A stretch of 64,000 nt of DNA from JASLQO01 sp002327525. GTDB taxonomy: Bacteria; Pseudomonadota; Gammaproteobacteria; Pseudomonadales; Azotimanducaceae. The stretch is from positions 1-64,000 of the forward strand of contig JASLQO010000025.1 of assembly GCA_030744435.1 (NCBI GenBank). The letters run 5' to 3'. Numbering within the stretch: position 1 is the first letter of the stretch; the number at the start of each line of letters is the position of its first letter. Both the position numbers and the translations under genes were made by a program. Positions 42,052 through 51,357 of the stretch are shown piece by piece. Below the pieces are notes generated by a model that did no database searches, had not been told where the DNA came from, and saw only the letters and a list, made by a program, of their open reading frames with translations.

Positions 42052-42097
42052 GCTTCGTATCAAACTCCGCGCTGAATGCGCGATATCGATTCGATTT

Positions 42098-43354
42098 CTA
42101 CAGCAGCCGCCCGGGCAGGGCAATCGCATGCTCGCGACTGTACTGATAGTCACGAAAAACGTGCTCGGCACTCAGTAGTTGATAGCTGCCGTCCTCATTC
42201 TGATACGTCGTGTCCTTCAAACGGTACACGTAGTGCCCGCAGGTGTAACAGTTCATTTTTGCAAAGTGATAGCACAGACAAATGCGGTCGTTCACGGGCA
42301 GTTTGTTGCCATTCGCATCCACACCCGTGGCCTCGTACGCGTCGAGATACAGGCACGTGCCGTCTTTGTCGAGAACGTAGCCGAAAGGTTCGCACTGCGG
42401 TGCGACATTGGAGCCGAGACACGGGCTCTCCCGCAGCATCCGTAGCGGATATCCCGTGGACGAGACCTCGGAAACACACACGTCTTCTTCCTGGGCGGCG
42501 AGGTAGCGTTGCTTGGCGCGCGATGGTAGCCCACATTCCTCGGTGATGGTGAATCGCGTCGCCACCTGTACGGCAGAGGCGCCCTCAGCCAGATAGGTCG
42601 CGGCATCGGTTCCCGTGAACACGCCACCCGCCGGGATGACGGGAATGTCGAGCGACTCCGCCTTCAAGAACGCGAGCACCTCGGCCACGATGTCCTCCAG
42701 ACGGTACTCATGCCAGTCCTCGCTGCTAAAACCGAGGTGCCCCCCGGCTAGCGGCCCCTCCACGATGACGTAGTCGGGCAGACGGTCCACTCGCGCACCA
42801 CCGCGTAGAAAAATCTTCAGCGCGCGCACGCTCGAGACGATGATGCCGAAGTTCACGTCGCGAAAGCGGGGATGATCAGCCACCAGCCTGAGCGAGTGCA
42901 TGTGCAGGCCCGCGGAAAGCGTGATGCCTTCGATCCCGGCATCCATCGCGGCCGACAACCTCACGCGCAAGGTGTCCGCTGGCGCGCCCATCGTCAGTTT
43001 TTCCATCACGTTGATGAATACGCTACCTGGCCCCTGCTTGCGCATCATTACGCTTTCGACAAACTCGTACTGAGCACGCCGCACATGCTCCAGGTCGAAT
43101 TTGACCGTGGACTTGTCCATCAGGTCCTTGGTATCGATATACCGGGCGGTTTTTTTCTTGGTGAACTTCTCACCAAATTTCTGATCCGCAAGGCGCATGG
43201 ACATAGCGTCCGATATATGGCCGATCCCGCCGAGGCGGCAGGCTTCGAGCGCCAGTTCCGCGGTCGATATGTCGACTCCCATACCGCCCACGATGATAGG
43301 TACGTATTCCGAACCGCCGAGATTCAACCGATAGTCGTCTACGATGCCGTTCAT
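42098..43354 (-). CDS. NAD(P)H-dependent flavin oxidoreductase, nitronate monooxygenase family
   Basis: The 418-residue FMN TIM-barrel protein has IIVGGMGVDISTAELALEAC at the N terminus, VIVEGPLAGGHLGFS with the catalytic-type His, IPVIPAGGVFTGTDAATYLA and GASAVQVATRFTITEECGLP. It has an additional cysteine-rich C-terminal region (ICLCYHFAKMNCYTCGHYVY, about 364-383) not found in standard enzymes, which could bind metal. Family members oxidise nitronates or reduce quinones and enoyl substrates (FabK-like), and the divergent fabB makes the latter worth noting. Confidence 0.87.
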   Translation of the reverse strand: MNGIVDDYRLNLGGSEYVPIIVGGMGVDISTAELALEACRLGGIGHISDAMSMRLADQKFGEKFTKKKTARYIDTKDLMDKSTVKFDLEHVRRAQYEFVESVMMRKQGPGSVFINVMEKLTMGAPADTLRVRLSAAMDAGIEGITLSAGLHMHSLRLVADHPRFRDVNFGIIVSSVRALKIFLRGGARVDRLPDYVIVEGPLAGGHLGFSSEDWHEYRLEDIVAEVLAFLKAESLDIPVIPAGGVFTGTDAATYLAEGASAVQVATRFTITEECGLPSRAKQRYLAAQEEDVCVSEVSSTGYPLRMLRESPCLGSNVAPQCEPFGYVLDKDGTCLYLDAYEATGVDANGNKLPVNDRICLCYHFAKMNCYTCGHYVYRLKDTTYQNEDGSYQLLSAEHVFRDYQYSREHAIALPGRLL

Positions 43355-43569
43355 ACGGCCACCCTACTGACAAAAAATGCAGTCATAAGTTCGCTATTCA
43401 AAGACTTGTTGTACGAGTGGTTGGGCCGGTGGGTCCGTGAAGCTATCATCGGTTGTCTGCAGAAGCATCGTGACATATACGTATCGAAGCCTGACACTGA
43501 AACACCGCGCCTTGCGTCGGCTGCGGACTCTACAGCAACAAAGGTCCCGACACTACTTCCGGAGAGAAT

Positions 43570-44781
43570 ATGACCCGCCGTGTGGCTATCACTGGAATCG
43601 GCATCGTTTCCAGCATCGGCAACAACGCCGAAGAGGTTCGAGGCGCCCTCTACGAGGGCCATTCGGGCATTTCACATCGCCCCGACTACGCGGCGATGGG
43701 GTTTCGCTCGCACCTCGCCGGCAGCATCGATATCGACATCGAATCGGCCATCGACCGCAAGTTGCGGCGTTTCATGGGCGATGGCGTCGCTTACAACTAC
43801 ATTGCCATGGCCGAGGCCATTGCGGACGCCGGCCTCGGCGAATCCAGTATCTCGACACCCCGCACGGGATTGGTGATGGGCTCGGGCGGCACCTCTACCG
43901 CGAACGTCGTTCAGGCTGCCGACGTCACGCGGGATAAGGGTCCCAGGCGCATGGGCCCGTACATGGTCACACGCACCATGTCGAGTAGCCACTCCGCCTG
44001 TCTGGCCACCGCCTTCCGAATCAAAGGGATCAACTACTCCATAAGTTCCGCGTGCGCCACGAGCGCGCACTGCATCGGCCACGGCGCCGAGCTGATCCAG
44101 CTCGGAAAACAGGATATCGTCTTCGCCGGCGGTGGCGAGGAAGTACACTGGAGCCTCACATCGCTGTTCGATGCCATGGGCGCGCTTTCCTCCTCTTACA
44201 ACGACCGCCCCGAGGCTGCCTCACGTCCTTACGATGTCGAGCGGGATGGGTTCGTCATCGCCGGCGGCGGCGGTGTGCTGGTGCTCGAGGAACTCGAACA
44301 CGCCCGGGCGCGTGGTGCCAGAGTCTATGCCGAGCTGGTCGGCTACGGCGCCACCTCGGATGGTCACGACATGGTCGCACCTTCCGGCGACGGCGCCATA
44401 CGTTGCATGCAGCAGGCGCTGACCGGTGTGGAGGCACCTGTCGACTACGTCAACGCCCACGGTACCAGTACTCCGGCCGGGGACATGGTGGAGCTCGAAG
44501 CCATGCGGCGCGTGTTTGGAGACGAGCTGCCCGCCACGGCATCCACCAAATCCCTGACCGGCCACGCTCTCGGCGGCGCGGGCGTGCACGAGGCCATCTA
44601 TTCCCTGCTCATGATGCAGGGCGGCTTCATTTCGGCGTCGGCCAACATCGAGCAGTTGGACCCTCAGGCCGAGGGATTTCCGATAGTGCGGGAGCGAACG
44701 GAGCGGGAAATCAACACTCTCATGTCCAACAGTTTCGGCTTCGGCGGCACCAATGCCTCGCTCGTCTTCGCCCGCTGCTGA
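43570..44781 (+). CDS. fabB: 3-oxoacyl-[ACP] synthase I
   Basis: The 403-residue enzyme is collinear with E. coli FabB (406 residues) and shares long blocks: TGIGIVSSIGNNAEEVRGAL, INYSISSACATSAHCIG, QDIVFAGGGEE, YGATSDGHDMVAPSGDGAIR and MSNSFGFGGTNASLV. The catalytic triad is C162, H297 and H332, with K327. It elongates acyl-ACP, including the unsaturated branch. A fabA gene, often the partner, is not in the window; instead plsC follows 16 bp later. GGAGAG precedes the ATG. Confidence 0.96.
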   Translation: MTRRVAITGIGIVSSIGNNAEEVRGALYEGHSGISHRPDYAAMGFRSHLAGSIDIDIESAIDRKLRRFMGDGVAYNYIAMAEAIADAGLGESSISTPRTGLVMGSGGTSTANVVQAADVTRDKGPRRMGPYMVTRTMSSSHSACLATAFRIKGINYSISSACATSAHCIGHGAELIQLGKQDIVFAGGGEEVHWSLTSLFDAMGALSSSYNDRPEAASRPYDVERDGFVIAGGGGVLVLEELEHARARGARVYAELVGYGATSDGHDMVAPSGDGAIRCMQQALTGVEAPVDYVNAHGTSTPAGDMVELEAMRRVFGDELPATASTKSLTGHALGGAGVHEAIYSLLMMQGGFISASANIEQLDPQAEGFPIVRERTEREINTLMSNSFGFGGTNASLVFARC

Positions 44782-44797
44782 TTCGGAAACCGGCACC

Positions 44798-45523
44798 ATG
44801 CTGCTGCTCAGAGCATTGCTTTTCTACGTCGGCCTCGGTTCATCGACGCTGTTGTTCGGGCCCGCCATGCTGCTGTTCTATCCCATTCCTTTCCGTACGC
44901 GCTACTACGCGGTGACACGTTGGACGGCCTTCAACCTGTGGTGGCTGAGGGCGACCTGTGGGCTCGGTCATTCCGTAGAGGGGCGCGAGAACATTCCCGC
45001 CGGGCCCGTGGTAGTACTATGCAAGCATCAGTCGGCGTTCGAAACCCTGGCCCTGCAGTTGCTGTTCGTCCCGCAGGCATGGGTGTTGAAGCGGGAACTG
45101 CTATGGATCCCGATCTACGGCTGGGGTCTCGCCGTCATGCAGCCCATTGCCATCGATCGTGGCTCGGCAGTCAAGTCTTTTCGACAGATAGTGGCTCAGG
45201 GATCGCAGCGGCTGCGCGATGGTGTGTCGGTGGTGGTCTTTCCGGAAGGGACGCGGACCGCACCCGGGGAGCGGGGAAAGTACCTTCCGGGGGGCGCCAT
45301 GCTTGCCGGAAAATCGGGGTTTCCAGTGGTGCCCGTCGCCCACAACGCCGGTTGGTTCTGGCGGCGCAAGGGTCTGCTGAAATATCCCGGAGAGATCAAA
45401 ATGGTGATCGGACCTCCGATCCACACGGATGGTCTGTCCACCGCCGAAATCAACCGCCGCGCGGAGGAGTGGATCGAAAACACCACCGCCGGGCTGCCGC
45501 AACCGAGGCCGCAGCGGGGCTGA
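44798..45523 (+). CDS. plsC: 1-acyl-sn-glycerol-3-phosphate acyltransferase (PlsC)
   Basis: The start at 44798 (MLLLRALL) is preferred over an in-frame ATG at 44753 inside fabB. The 241-residue inner-membrane protein begins with a hydrophobic segment (about 1-27) and has the acyltransferase motifs KHQSAFET (the H-x4-E variant of H-x4-D seen in many gammaproteobacteria), IPIYGWGL, VVFPEGTRTAPGE and PVVPVAHNAGWFW. It forms phosphatidic acid from lysophosphatidic acid. Linkage to fabB suggests coordinated acyl synthesis and membrane incorporation. It ends eight bases from the convergent dehydrogenase gene. Confidence 0.93.
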   Translation: MLLLRALLFYVGLGSSTLLFGPAMLLFYPIPFRTRYYAVTRWTAFNLWWLRATCGLGHSVEGRENIPAGPVVVLCKHQSAFETLALQLLFVPQAWVLKRELLWIPIYGWGLAVMQPIAIDRGSAVKSFRQIVAQGSQRLRDGVSVVVFPEGTRTAPGERGKYLPGGAMLAGKSGFPVVPVAHNAGWFWRRKGLLKYPGEIKMVIGPPIHTDGLSTAEINRRAEEWIENTTAGLPQPRPQRG

Positions 45524-45530
45524 GGCCGAT

Positions 45531-47003
45531 TCAGGTCGTCACGAATCGGGTGCGGACGGTATAGACACTGTCACCGGTGAGAATGGCGCCTCGACCAAAC
45601 AGCCGCCCATTGGCCCAGTTGGACAGTCCCAGTTCCGGTTTCGCGAGCGCGAACTGTCCGTCCACCCATCTCGTGTGCGCATCGCCCACGAACGGTGAGC
45701 GGACCCGATCCCAGAACCTTGCCACCTCGGCCGAATCTTCGGTGATCAGAGATGCCACGAGGCGCGGGCTGTACTCATTGAAGAGATCGATGGCGTCGTC
45801 CACTCCGTCGACCACCACCAGCGTGATCTCAGGAGATTCCTCCCACTCCCACTCGACGCCGAGATCGGTCAACGCGATCGGCTGAGCCTGCGGCTCTTCA
45901 CGCGCACCGTCCGCGCGTACGATCCGCACCCGGGATTCAAACAGCTCCGATGGCACGGAGTCGAGGCTGTCTTCAGCCACGTGGAGCTTGAAGTTCTGGC
46001 TCCTCGCCTCACCGGCCTGAGCGAGTGCGGCGAGCAGCTCCGGCACCAGCCTCGCCGCCCCGGATCGAGGTATACAACAGGTATTTAGCGTGTTGCACAC
46101 TTTGCGATCGAGTGAGCGCGTCACTGCGGTGCGCAAGGTTTCTGCCCGTGCCCCGGCCGATACCACCATCCACGCGCCCCCTGTTCCGTGCAGGCTGACC
46201 GGCGTGCCCGCACTCTGTGCGAGCGACCCCAGCAGATCGACGGCAGGCCCGGATCCACGCGCCACGGCGAGTGAGAGGCGGCGATCGAGAAAGAGCGACC
46301 AGCCGGCCGCATGCGCCGGGCTGTCGATCAACGTCAGCGCGTACTCGGGTAGCCGGGCGCCGAGCAACGACGGACGTACGGCGAGGTCCATGATTTCGCG
46401 TGCGGTCGACAAAGCGTCGCTGCCGATACGGAAAATGACCGAGTTGCCTCCGCGCAGCACCCCGCATGCATCCGCCAGGACGTTCGGTCGGCCCTCGAAC
46501 ACGAACGCGACGATGCCGAGTGCTGCACCCACCAGTTCGATACGAAAACCCTCATGATCGATCTTCTCCAGAACGGCATCGCGCCGCGAGGGCGTCGTCG
46601 CCCACCCGCGCAGACCCTCAATCATGTTCTGGCGCATCGCCTCGGACACTGCCAGGCGGGTTGTAGAGCGGCCTCTCGCCCTGGCAGCCTCCACGTCCGC
46701 TGCGTTGACCCCGACAATGCGATCCCATACGCCGTCATCAGCGAGAGCGCTAGCAAATGCGTGGAAGAACGACACGATTTGCGCGTCACTGACAGAGTCC
46801 ATCGCCTCAAACGAGGCAGCACACGCCGTTACCGCGTCACTCGCAATCTGCTGTTCCCGCGCAGGTATACGCAACAACCCGGCCTGGGAATTGGCGACGA
46901 TGGTATCTCCCGGCTCGAACTCGGCCGCAAGCCGCTCACTCACCGTGAATACCTCTCCCGTCGAGGAGAGAACCGTCATTCCTGGTTCAATACGTTCGAG
47001 CAC
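45531..47003 (-). CDS. ProA-like aldehyde dehydrogenase-superfamily protein with N-terminal extension
   Basis: The 490-residue protein is built like glutamate-5-semialdehyde dehydrogenase: FVFEGRPNVLADACGVLRGG, NSVIFRIGSDAL, and the catalytic Cys in DRKVCNTLNTCCIP. About 55 extra N-terminal residues (TVLSSTGEVFTVSERLAAEF, then EPGDTIVANSQAGLLRIP) form a beta-rich segment absent from ProA. It is 94 bp downstream of a CoA ligase, in a fatty-acid-type operon, so a role with another semialdehyde or acyl substrate is possible. No proB gene is adjacent. Confidence 0.78.
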   Translation of the reverse strand: MLERIEPGMTVLSSTGEVFTVSERLAAEFEPGDTIVANSQAGLLRIPAREQQIASDAVTACAASFEAMDSVSDAQIVSFFHAFASALADDGVWDRIVGVNAADVEAARARGRSTTRLAVSEAMRQNMIEGLRGWATTPSRRDAVLEKIDHEGFRIELVGAALGIVAFVFEGRPNVLADACGVLRGGNSVIFRIGSDALSTAREIMDLAVRPSLLGARLPEYALTLIDSPAHAAGWSLFLDRRLSLAVARGSGPAVDLLGSLAQSAGTPVSLHGTGGAWMVVSAGARAETLRTAVTRSLDRKVCNTLNTCCIPRSGAARLVPELLAALAQAGEARSQNFKLHVAEDSLDSVPSELFESRVRIVRADGAREEPQAQPIALTDLGVEWEWEESPEITLVVVDGVDDAIDLFNEYSPRLVASLITEDSAEVARFWDRVRSPFVGDAHTRWVDGQFALAKPELGLSNWANGRLFGRGAILTGDSVYTVRTRFVTT

Positions 47004-47097
47004 GGCCGCGTTCCCGTCTGCTGGTCGTATTCTGTCAGAAGGCGCGCAGTTTGGTCCTTTGGGCGCTATCGATCAACCACCACCCGATATGAGCCGG

Positions 47098-48699
47098 TCA
47101 GGGCGAGTAGACACCTTCCGCATCCGGCGCGAAGCGATCGAGCAGAAAGCGCTCCTGCGGTTTCTCGGACGCCGTCTTGGGGATTTCGGGCACCACCTGC
47201 AGATAGCTCGGCACGAAATTAGACTCAAGCCCCGCCCGGCAGTGCGCGAACACCGCGGCTGCATCGAAGCGCTCGGCATCCACGGCAACCACCGCACCGA
47301 CGACGTCCTTCTCGCCGGGCGCGCCCGACGCTGCGGCAACGCCATAGACGAAGACATCGGTCACCTGTGTATCCTCCGCGAGCACTTTTTCGACGAATCC
47401 AGGATTGATGAAATCGCCGTTGTGACGAATTCCGCCACCCTTGCGGAAGTCGAAATACAGCCAGCCATCCACATCCCGGTGACACATGTCACCCGAGCGC
47501 AACCAGCCTCCGGCCGTCTTCGCCTCCGATGCACCCGGATTCTTGAAGTATTCGACGCGCGGGGTGTCGCCTTCCATCGGTCGGCTGATCAACTCACCCA
47601 GTTCCCCCGGCGGGCACTCGTCACCCTCTTCATCGACTATTCGAATCTCGAGGTTTGGCGGCGCCTTGCCGAAACTGCCAACCGGCCCCGTACCTGGCGG
47701 ATTCAGCGCCATGCCACCTTCGATGGCGCCATACATCTCGAAGATCTTCAAATCGAAACGCTTCTCGAAGTTAGCCCAGATCGCCTGTGGCATACCGGCG
47801 GACATCACCATGCGCACTGGGTTGTCCGCATCGTTCGGCTTTTCCGGCTCGCTGTAAACTGCCGTGGACATGCCGCCCAGCAGATTGAAAATCGTACATC
47901 CGTATTTGCGCGTGATGTCCCACAATCGGCTCTTGGTGAAGCGCCGGGAAAACACTACCGGCAGGTCCATTCCCAAAGACGGCGCGAAGGTCAGAAGCTG
48001 GGCGTTGCCGTGCGTAAGCGAGAGTCCCGTGTACGGCCTGTCGCCGGCTTCCCACAAGAACATCGGCCCACCCAGCATCGCACCACCGAAGCGCACGTTG
48101 GGGAACACCACGCCCTTCGGATCGCCCGTCGTCCCGGACGTATAGAGAATCTGCATGGGATCATCGACGCTCTTCAGCCGCACATCCACACTCTGCGCAG
48201 GGCGTTCGCTCACCAGAGCGAACGACTGCGCCATGTCGAAGTCATCGAGTCCCAGATCCTGTGCGTCCTCGGTATCTTCCAGCACCAGCACCCACTCAAG
48301 GCCCGGTACTTCAGGCGCTATCTCCACCACCTGCGGCAAACTGTAGAAAGCACAGACGATGCCCCGGCATTCAGAATTGTTCAGTGTGTACGCCAGCTTG
48401 CCGCCGCGCGTGCGTGGATCTATGGGCACGATCACATTGGCGCTGACCGACGCGCCGATCAGACATTCAACGAACTCTGGATGGTTGCGCACGAGGCTCG
48501 CGAATCGATCACCCGGCGCCATGCCAGTCTCGATCAGGTGCGCGGCCATCCTGTTACCATTCTCGAAGAGTTGCTGGTAGGTACGCGTCTCGTCCTCTCG
48601 AACACCACCACCCTCGAAGGTGATCACGAGATGGTCGGGTTTCTCGTCCGCCTTGTTGGCAATGTAGTCAGCGAGGATCAGATTGTTTCGTTCTCGCAA
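47098..48699 (-). CDS. AMP-dependent acyl-CoA synthetase (CaiC-like)
   Basis: Initiation is at TTG 48699, seven bases after AAGGAGG; no ATG in frame fits as well. The 533-residue enzyme has the P-loop LYTSGTTGDPKG (185-196), the MYGAIEGG adenine motif, YFDFRKGGGIRHNGDFINPG hinge and a C-terminal KTASEKPQERFL. It resembles crotonobetaine/carnitine-CoA ligases and other short- to medium-chain acid ligases. It lies in the minus-strand group with an acyl-CoA dehydrogenase, a nitroreductase and a thiolase remnant. Confidence 0.9.
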   Translation of the reverse strand: MRERNNLILADYIANKADEKPDHLVITFEGGGVREDETRTYQQLFENGNRMAAHLIETGMAPGDRFASLVRNHPEFVECLIGASVSANVIVPIDPRTRGGKLAYTLNNSECRGIVCAFYSLPQVVEIAPEVPGLEWVLVLEDTEDAQDLGLDDFDMAQSFALVSERPAQSVDVRLKSVDDPMQILYTSGTTGDPKGVVFPNVRFGGAMLGGPMFLWEAGDRPYTGLSLTHGNAQLLTFAPSLGMDLPVVFSRRFTKSRLWDITRKYGCTIFNLLGGMSTAVYSEPEKPNDADNPVRMVMSAGMPQAIWANFEKRFDLKIFEMYGAIEGGMALNPPGTGPVGSFGKAPPNLEIRIVDEEGDECPPGELGELISRPMEGDTPRVEYFKNPGASEAKTAGGWLRSGDMCHRDVDGWLYFDFRKGGGIRHNGDFINPGFVEKVLAEDTQVTDVFVYGVAAASGAPGEKDVVGAVVAVDAERFDAAAVFAHCRAGLESNFVPSYLQVVPEIPKTASEKPQERFLLDRFAPDAEGVYSP

Positions 48700-48759
48700 G
48701 GTAGCGCCTCCTTTTCGGGCTTCACTGGCACCGGGCGTCGACGGATCCCGTTGTGCCGG

Positions 48760-49100
48760 TTAGCACTTGAGTATCGTCATACACTGAGCCACCGCATCGT
48801 TGCCGATGGAACCACCACCGTTGTGCGCAAGCCCTACCCGAGCACCTTCCACCTGCCGCTCGCCGCTGCGTCCCAGCAGCTGTTCCGTCAGTTCCACCAC
48901 CTGACCGCGGATGCACTCCTGCCCGGTGATGAGGCCCGCGGCGGCATTGCCGGCGTAGCCGACCTGCATGTCGCCCTTGTCTATGCCGGCATCGAACAAA
49001 GCATCGAGAATGGCCCGTCCTCCGAGCGCTTTGAGCGCGAGTCGAGATGCTTGCCGAAGTGGGTCATGCCCGCGCCGACGATGTATGCGTCATTTTTTAT
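48760..49100 (-). pseudogene. SCP2-type thiolase, frameshifted with a large internal deletion
   Basis: The minus strand reads a thiolase N terminus (NDAYIVGAGMTHFGKHLDSR), then a one-base shift near 49040, then ILDALFDAGIDKGDMQVGYA, NAAAGLITGQECIRG, and directly a C-terminal end, VVELTEQLLGRSGERQVEGA, RVGLAHNGGGSIGNDAVAQC. Roughly 300 central residues with the catalytic Cys and His are missing. It sits between a CoA ligase and a nitroreductase where a complete thiolase would complete beta-oxidation. Non-functional. Confidence 0.8.
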
Positions 49101-49108
49101 GGCGTTTC

Positions 49109-49903
49109 CTACAATAGTCCGGGGGCTTTCAAGTTCAGCGCTTTCTGCAGGAAGTCAAGCTCTGCTCCGCGCTCCGGCAAGGGCGCCGGTGGTGTGAACA
49201 CGCCGTCGGCCGTAAGCTCCCCGACCACTCCCTCCTCGCGCGGGAAGGGCGTATCGTGGTGGTTCATCTTAAAGAGATCACCGAACGGACGTCTAGGACG
49301 CTGACCGCCCGCCTCCCAATGCTCCAGCGGATAGCCCACAGTCTGCAGCAACAGTACCCGGCAGTGGGCCGGCACATCTAACACTTCCAGAATCTGTGGT
49401 CCGTTGGGCGTCCCCAGGCAGCAGGTGCCGAGTTCCAGCTCGTAGGCCATGAGCGTCGCCTGAGCAATGCCCTGGCCGCAATCGATTTCACTCATACCAG
49501 GGGCCTTCAGTCCCTCCGTGAGCCCTGAGAAGATGGGCAGCAACTGCTCTTCGAGACCCTTGCGCTTGGTTTCCTCGTCACCAAAGCCCAGCGCACCGAT
49601 GGACAGCAGTTCCCGGAGCCGGTCACCCTGCTCATCGACCATATCTGGATCGAGGTACCAGACGATGACAACCGGCGCGATCTTCACCTGCCAGCCGACC
49701 ACCATCCCGGTAATCGCATCGAGCACTTCCGGGGAAGCGGAGTCGCGAAACACCGCAACCGCCTTCAGCGACTGTACGTTGCCCCAGTGTGATGCCAGGC
49801 GCGCGGCCTCGAACATCATCTGAATCTTCTCGGGCTCGACCGGTTTGTAGGTTTTGACGAACCTGATCGATCGCCGTCTGCCGATCGCTTCTCTCAGCTC
49901 CAC
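49109..49903 (-). CDS. Nitroreductase-family protein
   Basis: Initiation is at GTG 49903, six bases after AAAGGAG; an upstream ATG at 49957 lies in the acyl-CoA dehydrogenase gene. The 264-residue FMN-binding protein has AIGRRRSIRFVKTYKPVEPE at the N terminus, ARLASHWGNVQSLKAVAVF, and the late GQGIAQATLMAYELELGTCC block. It reduces nitro or quinone or enone compounds. A run of nine A (minus strand) precedes the ribosome site, between it and the dehydrogenase stop. Co-transcription with the dehydrogenase is likely. Confidence 0.87.
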   Translation of the reverse strand: MELREAIGRRRSIRFVKTYKPVEPEKIQMMFEAARLASHWGNVQSLKAVAVFRDSASPEVLDAITGMVVGWQVKIAPVVIVWYLDPDMVDEQGDRLRELLSIGALGFGDEETKRKGLEEQLLPIFSGLTEGLKAPGMSEIDCGQGIAQATLMAYELELGTCCLGTPNGPQILEVLDVPAHCRVLLLQTVGYPLEHWEAGGQRPRRPFGDLFKMNHHDTPFPREEGVVGELTADGVFTPPAPLPERGAELDFLQKALNLKAPGLL

Positions 49904-49928
49904 GTTGATCTCCTTTGTTTTTTTTTGT

Positions 49929-51119
49929 TTACAGGCGTGTACCGGCCAGCATCCCAAGCACGTAGTTACAACCGTCTTCGATCATGGAAGCGCGCGCATC
50001 ACGGAATATCTTTTCGATCGGGTACTCGCGGCTCGTGCCGTTTCCGCCGAAAATCTGCAGCGCTTCGCTGGCTACTTCGAAGGCAGTCTGTGTCGAAGTG
50101 ACCTTGCTCGCTATCGCGTACTCCAGCCGCGGCTGATTCAACGCATTGGACAGTACTACATCACGGTTGAGGGACCGGGCCGCCTCGAATTTGCGGAACA
50201 TCTCGAACAGACGGCTGCGGACACTCTGGTGCTGGATGATGGGTACACCCCCCTGTTTGCGCTCCTTCGCGTAATCGATCGCCAGTTCGAGCGCTGCCCT
50301 GGCAAGACCAGCGAAAAGCGTTCCCATACCGGTGTTCGCATTGGTCAATACCAGGCCCGCGGCGGCATCATATCCTTCCGGCGGAATCGCCATAAAGGAT
50401 CGCGGAATACGTACTTCGTCGAAGAAGATCTCGCCCTGGTTGAGCGCACGCTGCCCGATCTTGTCGAGTGGCTTCCCGCGACTCACGCCATCTACATCGA
50501 GCGGGACCACGAAAACCGCCTTCTGCAACTCGCTAACGCCCATATCCACCGAGCAGAACAGCGCCGCCGCCTGTGCGATGGTGCCGCAGGACACCCAGGA
50601 AGACTTCTGCCCGGACAGCACGAAATCATCTCCATGCGCTCGTGCAATGACATTGGGCCTCCCGTGGCTCGTACCCTCGTGCCTCACCTCACCGTGAAAA
50701 TCCAGCGTGTCGGAACCGTGATCCGGTTCGGTGATCGCCCAGCAGCCGGTGAGATTGTCTTTCACCATATCCACCAGTTCCGGATTGCCGGACTGCAGCG
50801 CCACCATCCTGGGGAACCCGCTGACGCCCATGGCAATGGCGAGCCCCGCATCCCCCCAGCCCAGTTCTTCGCTGGTGATATAGCTCAGGCGCGCTTGTTC
50901 CTCTGCGCTCAGATCGCCATCGGGCCTGCCGAGCCCGAGTTCCCGATATTGAGACAATACGCTCCAGAGCACCGAATCGGCATCGATGACGGCTTCGGGT
51001 GACAGTTTGTCGAGCGCCTCGCCAGCAGGTCTGAGCACTTGCGCAGCGAACCGGTGCACCGTGTCCCGAACCGTGGCCTCGACTCCAGTTACATGAATAT
51101 CCAGATCTTCAAGGGGCAT
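49929..51119 (-). CDS. Acyl-CoA dehydrogenase
   Basis: The start at 51119 (MPLEDLDIHV) has GGAG seven bases upstream; two earlier ATGs (51152, 51191) lack a ribosome site. The 396-residue flavoenzyme has CWAITEPDHGSDTLDF (FAD and substrate loop), FVLSGQKSSWVSCGTIAQAA, GMGTLFAGLARAALELAIDY, and the C-terminal ALQIFGGNGTSREYPIEKIF block. It introduces the 2,3-double bond in an acyl-CoA. The usual catalytic Glu position in the last block is at SREYPIEK. It heads the group with nitroreductase, thiolase remnant, CoA ligase and dehydrogenase. Confidence 0.93.
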   Translation of the reverse strand: MPLEDLDIHVTGVEATVRDTVHRFAAQVLRPAGEALDKLSPEAVIDADSVLWSVLSQYRELGLGRPDGDLSAEEQARLSYITSEELGWGDAGLAIAMGVSGFPRMVALQSGNPELVDMVKDNLTGCWAITEPDHGSDTLDFHGEVRHEGTSHGRPNVIARAHGDDFVLSGQKSSWVSCGTIAQAAALFCSVDMGVSELQKAVFVVPLDVDGVSRGKPLDKIGQRALNQGEIFFDEVRIPRSFMAIPPEGYDAAAGLVLTNANTGMGTLFAGLARAALELAIDYAKERKQGGVPIIQHQSVRSRLFEMFRKFEAARSLNRDVVLSNALNQPRLEYAIASKVTSTQTAFEVASEALQIFGGNGTSREYPIEKIFRDARASMIEDGCNYVLGMLAGTRL

Positions 51120-51357
51120 CCTCTCGCTCCAAAAGCCACTCTCAAGTGTCATGAGTATCGATCTGCCGTTGAGAGGTGTGCATAGGTACATCCCCTATTT
51201 TTCTCGTTGCAGGGCATTGAGGCTTAATCGGCAAACGTGGGTCCACCCACTCTCACCTGGTACGATTTCGTTGCATACGTGATGCTCCGTACTGGTGGGC
51301 CTTTGTCGGCGGTGGTGAAATTATCGGTTCACAACAAAACGCGTTTGGGAGGTTGTC

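Noticed and set aside
51139..51175. Inverted repeat CTCTCAA/TTGAGAG upstream of the acyl-CoA dehydrogenase
   Set aside because: Seven-base arms with a 23-base spacer are expected by chance in this amount of sequence, and no regulator gene is adjacent.
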